Shown here: one piece after another, positions 59,101-64,000 of the stretch
Layout of the letters: every line of letters begins with the position of its first letter
Position numbering within the stretch: position 1 is the first letter of the stretch
Assembly (NCBI GenBank): GCA_905331475.1
Contig: CAJNYU010003219.1
Location: 410,323-474,322, forward strand
Length of the DNA: 64,000 nucleotides
From: Rotaria socialis
Taxonomy: Eukaryota > Rotifera > Eurotatoria > Philodinida > Philodinidae
Direction of reading: 5' to 3'
Made by a program: the position numbers and the translations under genes
The notes under the pieces: generated by a model
The model's input: only the letters and a program-made list of their open reading frames with translations
What the model was told of the DNA's origin: nothing
Databases searched by the model: none

Positions 59101-61139
59101 GTAGACAACATTATACAAGTTAGATAGATGGTAAAAAATAAGACTCAATACTAATGCATAATACAATGCTGCCCTTTTATGACGATTTATTTTGTCTGCG
59201 AAAACTTTTTCTTGCACCATTGAATCAGAATCATGCAGAGTGTTATAACTTATATGCTTAAAGGGCCGAACATGAGACAAAACTAGAAAACAAATAACAA
59301 AAGCGCAAATTCAATTCCGTCATAGAGATCGGCATATTGCAAGGGCAAACAAATCGAACATGAATCTTTTTGTTTACATTGCTTCTCTGTTTGTCTACTT
59401 AGCTTTTACGCAGTTGCAAACATACATACTACACTCACATGCCACAATGAGAATAGACAAACAGAACGAAAGAAATTCTTTAATAACAAGAAACTCATTC
59501 GCTAACTGTCATTACTGCTACGCTCTAGCGAAAGCCGAAAACGAACAGAGATGTTTGTTCGTGTTATTATGACTAGCTTTTTTCTCTACATGTTCAAGGG
59601 AATTTGTATGCACATAAACATTACAGAAATGGTGTTTAAATAACCACAAAAGGAAAAATAAATCTAATCAAGAAAAATAAACTAAGCTTTTTGGTCATCG
59701 ATTGCTTGCCGTCAGCGGTAAAGAGAAACCTAAATTTCTATTTTTCCCGTTGCGAGTAGCACGAATAAAAATTTTTAACTTGTTCTTTCGTTCTTGCTTT
59801 CTCTTTAGTAGTGGCTTTTACCGCAGTAGTTTCGCTCTCAATCAAATAATGGAATTCTTCTGAAGTGACAGAGAGAAATCATATAAAGCAGCTGTAATAG
59901 TAAGCATCAATCTTCATTTACAATTTTGTTTTTTATCGAAGGTAAGACTGGTTGCAAGAATTTTTTTCTATTGATCGTAATTCTGTCCCTCTAATCTTTA
60001 GCCAATATTTCTAGTCTCTAGTGGACACATGAAGTCAGTTAAATATATAGATGAGAAGTGAGAGATAATAATGATAACTATAGTTTCTTGTCATTTGTAC
60101 TTTTTCTTATAATACAGCATTAAAATAAGATTGAACAGTTTATTGATTGGTGAGAGAAGTGATTGTCTTTAGGGCGAAAAAGCACTTGTGTGAAAATATT
60201 TTGCAACTCGAAGCGAAGTACTCCACTCACAAAATTTATCAGATAATTCAGCCATCAGTTATTGTCGTGGAGAGATAGAAGAAATTTCAAGAATAATAAA
60301 CTTGAAATAATAGAATCATGCTAATATATGAAGCAATATTTTAGAAGACACGCTAGTATAAAAAAGAGAAACATTTGAGCACGGGGAAAAGTGTGACTTC
60401 TGTACTTCGCTACTTCACGAACTCCCTAGCCCTCCCATTATAATTCTTTGTATTATCTTGTAAGTCCATCATACTTCAAAAATATTTGAAGCAAGAAAGT
60501 CGCCCCCGCCCTCCCATCTCATCTTGATACACTAGCATTCGTTGCTGGCCAAGTGGTAGTTGTAGATGACCAATAATAATTTTATTGTTAAAACTTTTCA
60601 ACTGATAAGCATTCTATCGATAATTGAAAAAAATCGGCAAATGTTCTGAATGTGTTCTTCAAAAAATGAGCACTAGAATCGTATTTCATTGCTCTGTTCA
60701 TTCAGGTTTATCATCATCATCATCATAAATTAATCTTCTTTCAGCTTATCAAATCATTACAACATTTGTTTAGTTGAAAACACACAATAATATGCTTACG
60801 TAATATCATTTATGGTGAAATGTGAATGAATGCAGCAAATTCCATTCAATGCGAATCGTTTATACGACATAGCAAGTTTTGACACTCATGTTTGCTACGA
60901 AAAGATTTAAGATAAATTTTAATCATGTTTAAGTTGCTGATAATAATCTCATTGCTTGATAGAAGTATGATTATAGGTTGGTTAGGCTCCCAACAGTTGA
61001 AACTGATGGATGTACACTATTTCAAGGCATTTAATTGGAGACGAGTCAAAATAATAAAAATCGAGAATTTGCTGTTTACTTGTCTAATCAGAGACAAAAT
61101 TATTTTCTTTTTAAATTCTTAGTGCTAAAGACAGTAGTA
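56114..61139. other. Gene-poor region
   Basis: 5 kb with only one weak exon (56186-56350). Two tRNA D-arm-like stretches (about 56360-56400 and 56609-56635) hint at old SINEs. An ATC microsatellite lies at about 60710-60726. No other supported gene on either strand. Confidence 0.45.
56186..56350 (-). CDS. Possible 5' exon of a Cys-x2-Cys protein next to the hAT insertion (weak)
   Basis: A 55-codon exon candidate starts at Met 56350 (MSIRTLKSLSNDQKVCNVCR) and continues with WKNENLEFSSILDHFENDM. It ends at a good donor (TTCG|GTAATT). A CTCAG acceptor lies 7 nt before the Met. Any following exon would lie beyond the hAT element, whose right end is only 72 bp away. The gene may therefore contain the transposon in its first intron, or have been broken by it. 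No family identified. Confidence 0.35.
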
Positions 61140-61147
61140 CTTTAACC

Positions 61148-61511
61148 TAGGGATGCACCGATTCATACACTATGCTTTCAAAAATGGCATTCTTTTGCCA
61201 TAAAGACTTGCGCTATATACGAATTTTTTACATTCGTTTTGACCAGTTTTTCATGCTCTATCTGAATCAGTCGTCAAAATTCATCCANAATTGGTCGGAA
61301 TCGGTCGAAAAAACTTTAAATTTTCACTTTTTGACCGATTCCACACTGAGTCCGAAAGGTTTATTTTATAGTGGATGAATTTTGACGACTGATTCAGATA
61401 GAGCATGAAAAACTGGTCAAAACGAATGTAAAAAATTCGTATATAGCGCAAGTCTTTATGGCAAAAGAATGCCATTTTTAAAAGCATAGTGTAGGAATCG
61501 GTGCATCCCTA
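61148..61511. mobile_element. Palindromic hAT-type MITE with perfect 8-bp target duplication
   Basis: TAGGGATGCACCGATTC and its complement form the ends. The target duplication CTTTAACC is exact at 61140-61147 and 61512-61519. The arms are nearly perfect inverted repeats for about 140 bp, so the element is almost all stem. An undetermined base (N) lies at about position 61288 near the centre, where a stem-loop would hinder sequencing or assembly. No coding capacity; the two mirror-image short frames inside are by-products of the palindrome. Confidence 0.95.
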
Positions 61512-61519
61512 CTTTAACC

Positions 61520-64000
61520 GCACAGGTATCAGTGCACACCTTCTAAGATGCTAATTATTTCTTGATTACATCGGAAAATACTGAACAGTGCAATGCTAAC
61601 ACATCCATATCTTCAAAAAAGAGTCTACTATAATAACTATTCTATCTAGCATTTAGTCCCTTAAAGTATATTTTTGGTGGTTAGTTATCAAAAAGAAAAG
61701 ATGCAAACCAAATGTTTTTTCATTACGTTTTAAACTAAGCGCGATATAAATCAGATAAAACAAATTCTCTCTGAATATGAGTATGCCCGCCAGTGTCGTT
61801 GTGTTGAAAATCAGACATAATTTGGTTTAAACTATGAAGTATTTAATACGACCTCGAAAAGTTTAGCAAATAAAATATGTGCTATTAAAATTTAAAATTA
61901 GCATAATTCATTTTGCACTTTTAAGCGTTCATTTCATATTAGTACTTCAATCATGAGTCGTCAAGCTGTTTTTTGTTGTTGATGCTTCTCATCTATATAC
62001 TTCAATCAAGGCCAAGTAAGACAAACATTGTGGACTGTTGTTGTGCTTCAATCGCTGAATAAATATGATATATTTTGTTTGAAAACGCAACACATTAATA
62101 ACAAGAACAACAGCAACAAACAATAGAAATCTTTGAAATGAAGTTTATCCTTGTGTAATAAAAGGCATAAACAGAATATACTTGAAACTAAATCTCTATA
62201 GAAACAAAACATGACAGCAGGTTATTCGCATAGATATGGATGCTGCTAGTATTTTTGATTGAAGCAGCACGGCTCGTAAGTCAAGTAATGATATTTAATC
62301 AAAGCTCGCAGTAACAACATGGCATAGAAAAATAGATATTCGAATCAGTCTAATGAAGGGTATTATAAAATTCGACAATAGGACGGCATGCGCTCAAATG
62401 CCACAGAGCTTTTAGAGACTAGAATTGTCTAGATCGTTGAATTAATTCAACTTCTATAGCGAATAAAGATCAGAAAAGGACGGCAAACATCTTTGATTCT
62501 ATAAGTGGCATGTTTCACTATCGTTTATTCGTTGCACTCTTATTTATGAAAATGTTTGATATTTACTACTTAATCTGTCGTATATAACGCGAATTTAACA
62601 ATGATAATAGCTTTTCTAAACCAAAATATGAACTGATAGATACTCACTTGTATTATAGGATACTACTTCATATCAAGTGACACTGAGAAATGTTTGCCCC
62701 TAAAATATTTAACAGAAAACAAATTGGTTACCATTTTACACCGAAGAAATAATGACGGTAAACTGGTGATTTGACATCATTGTTGCAAGCCTAATACATA
62801 CTGATAAACTAAAAAATTATTCTGGTGGTATGTGACCCAGTAAAGAGAGATGTGAAAAGTCCTAGATATAGCTGCTACCATGTAATTCAAATTTCTATTA
62901 TTCATTAACATCTGGCAGGTACCCCTTTTGAGTTCAGTACTGATGATTCTCGGCCTCACAACGTAATCATCAGAAAAATAGGAACAGTTCCCAGAATACT
63001 GTACTTTTGCTTTCGAGCTAAAGAAAAACCTTCTTTTCGTATGCATGTAATTCATTTTATGTAGATCATCATATAAGAAAGTAGAATTTTTTTATTAGGG
63101 CCCAGATCAAAACTGGTATATTCTAGTGTGTAACAAATTAGAAAGTATTTTTTTTCAAAAGAGTCTTCGACAGCGCCAGGTGAATTTTCATATTTGTTAA
63201 TATGTTTTTCATATTCTTCTCCTAATAGCGGTTTCAAACAATCCACTAATAGAATTGATTTATACAGCAACTATGGATAGGATAAAATATGTGGAACAAT
63301 ATCGTAAGTTTTAATTATGTTTTCGTTTGACCTGATTGTTGAAGAACTAGAAGCAACATTGATTCTATGGAACAGAAATAATGACTAAAAGGCAAGCATG
63401 AACTAATAAAAATTAGTAATAAAACTATACAAATTTTTAATATCTATGTTCAAAATCAAGTCTATTTTTCTGTGAACTACTCTGTGACTCCTAAAGAAAC
63501 TTAATTCATAATAGACAGCTATTTAGTTTCTCATGAATTGAGATTTGTAGTACATACATTAAATATATTTGGCAATAACCTTTACGCTTCTCATAGTGGC
63601 TATAAAGTCAATAGCACGATTCGGGATCTATTATTAGCATTCATCTCCTGAAGCTATTAAAATCTATCTTATTAATTAGTGAGCTTGTTCTTGAATTTAA
63701 ATCATACAGAAGTCCCAAAAGATGTCTGTTGACTGTAAGAAGACAAGGTTATGTGATAAAAAAAAGAATCGATTTGCGATTGCTTTTTCAAAATTATTTA
63801 TTTCAGGAGCCAGCTATTTCAAGGACGGATTACTATGTAACCTACAAATTTTTCAAAATATTAGGTGCCAGTTGGAAACCTTTTCACATTGACTTCGAAA
63901 GCCGAAGCATATGGGATATTGATAGCTGACAAAAATTTGGACTTTTTCAAAATATTTTATGTTGACAGCTGCTCAAAGAAGTTTTTCTTTTTTTTTTGGG
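61520..64000. other. Non-coding right end
   Basis: No exon that I can support. The short frames 62777-63055, 63052-63270 and 63729-63929 show no motif, and the window ends in a T-run. Confidence 0.45.

Noticed and set aside
59360-59572. Short frame with a signal-peptide-like start
   Set aside because: 70 aa, low complexity, no acceptor upstream and no family; could be chance in AT-rich DNA.
61172-61487. Two mirror-image frames encoding the same peptide
   Set aside because: They arise from the palindromic MITE arms read on opposite strands.
63729-63929. Short forward frame near the right edge
   Set aside because: 66 aa without recognised motif or splice sites; not supportable without neighbouring sequence.
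1-64000. CRISPR arrays, bacterial operons, rRNA genes, viral genes
   Set aside because: No spaced direct repeats, ribosome-binding sites, rRNA segments or viral hallmark genes were seen; spliced genes show this is eukaryotic nuclear DNA.

Overview
The window is animal nuclear DNA: AT-rich, with intron-bearing genes on both strands, long non-coding spacers and many small inverted-repeat transposons. Most introns are 54-75 bp. Two ADP-ribosyltransferase (ART) genes carry different C-terminal domains, and one gene resembles fungal transporters. At least nine genes have a polypyrimidine-AG acceptor just before the start codon, as expected with spliced-leader trans-splicing. Together this points to a bdelloid rotifer (Rotaria/Adineta type). 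That assignment is inference; no marker gene here proves it. Intron-exon models were built by hand by matching GT/AG sites and reading phase. Where I say the phase closes, the joined coding length is a multiple of three with no internal stop.

Layout. 1-0.9 kb: 5' part of a secreted fibrinogen-related protein (-). 3.6-4.6 kb: RING/TRAF-zinc-finger/coiled-coil protein ending in a PABC/MLLE domain (-). 6.3-8.4 kb: lamin-tail-domain protein, 8 exons (+). 9.6-13.5 kb: an apparent fusion of an ART domain to an intact ADP-ribosylglycohydrolase (+). 14.4-15.2 kb: MPPED-like metallophosphoesterase (+). 18.8-22.1 kb: second ART joined to a beta-rich, propeller-like domain (+). 23.1-23.9 kb: LZTFL1 (+). 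25.2-25.6 kb: small basic orphan (-). 26.9-27.1 kb: two identical tRNA-Gln(UUG) genes. 28.0-29.3 kb: membrane RING E3-like protein (-). 30.2-30.7 kb: single-LIM protein (+). 31.5-33.2 kb: Cys-rich plus Kelch propeller protein (-). 36.0-36.7 kb: ubiquitin-conjugating E2 (+). 41.7-43.4 kb: pentameric ligand-gated channel subunit without the Cys-loop (+). 43.9-45.5 kb: intronless MFS transporter of fungal look (-). 51.7-52.5 kb: membrane-anchored uromodulin-type D8C protein (-). 56.1-64 kb is almost gene-free.

Mobile DNA is concentrated in the right half: a Tc1/mariner-type fossil (37.9 kb), a TA-flanked MITE (39.9 kb), a 1-kb CpG-dense TA-flanked element full of CCGCGG words (46.3 kb), a 128-bp foldback and a second palindrome (49.9-50.6 kb), a decayed 3-kb autonomous hAT element (53.1-56.1 kb), and a 364-bp hAT-type palindromic MITE with a perfect 8-bp target duplication (61.1 kb).

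The most distinctive locus is 9.5-22.1 kb. Two ART paralogues with the same plan (ART exon, low-complexity linker exon, then a swapped C-terminal domain) lie 5 kb apart. One is fused to the enzyme class that removes ADP-ribose and has lost its own catalytic arginine. This suggests a single-chain 'reader/eraser' derived from a 'writer'.
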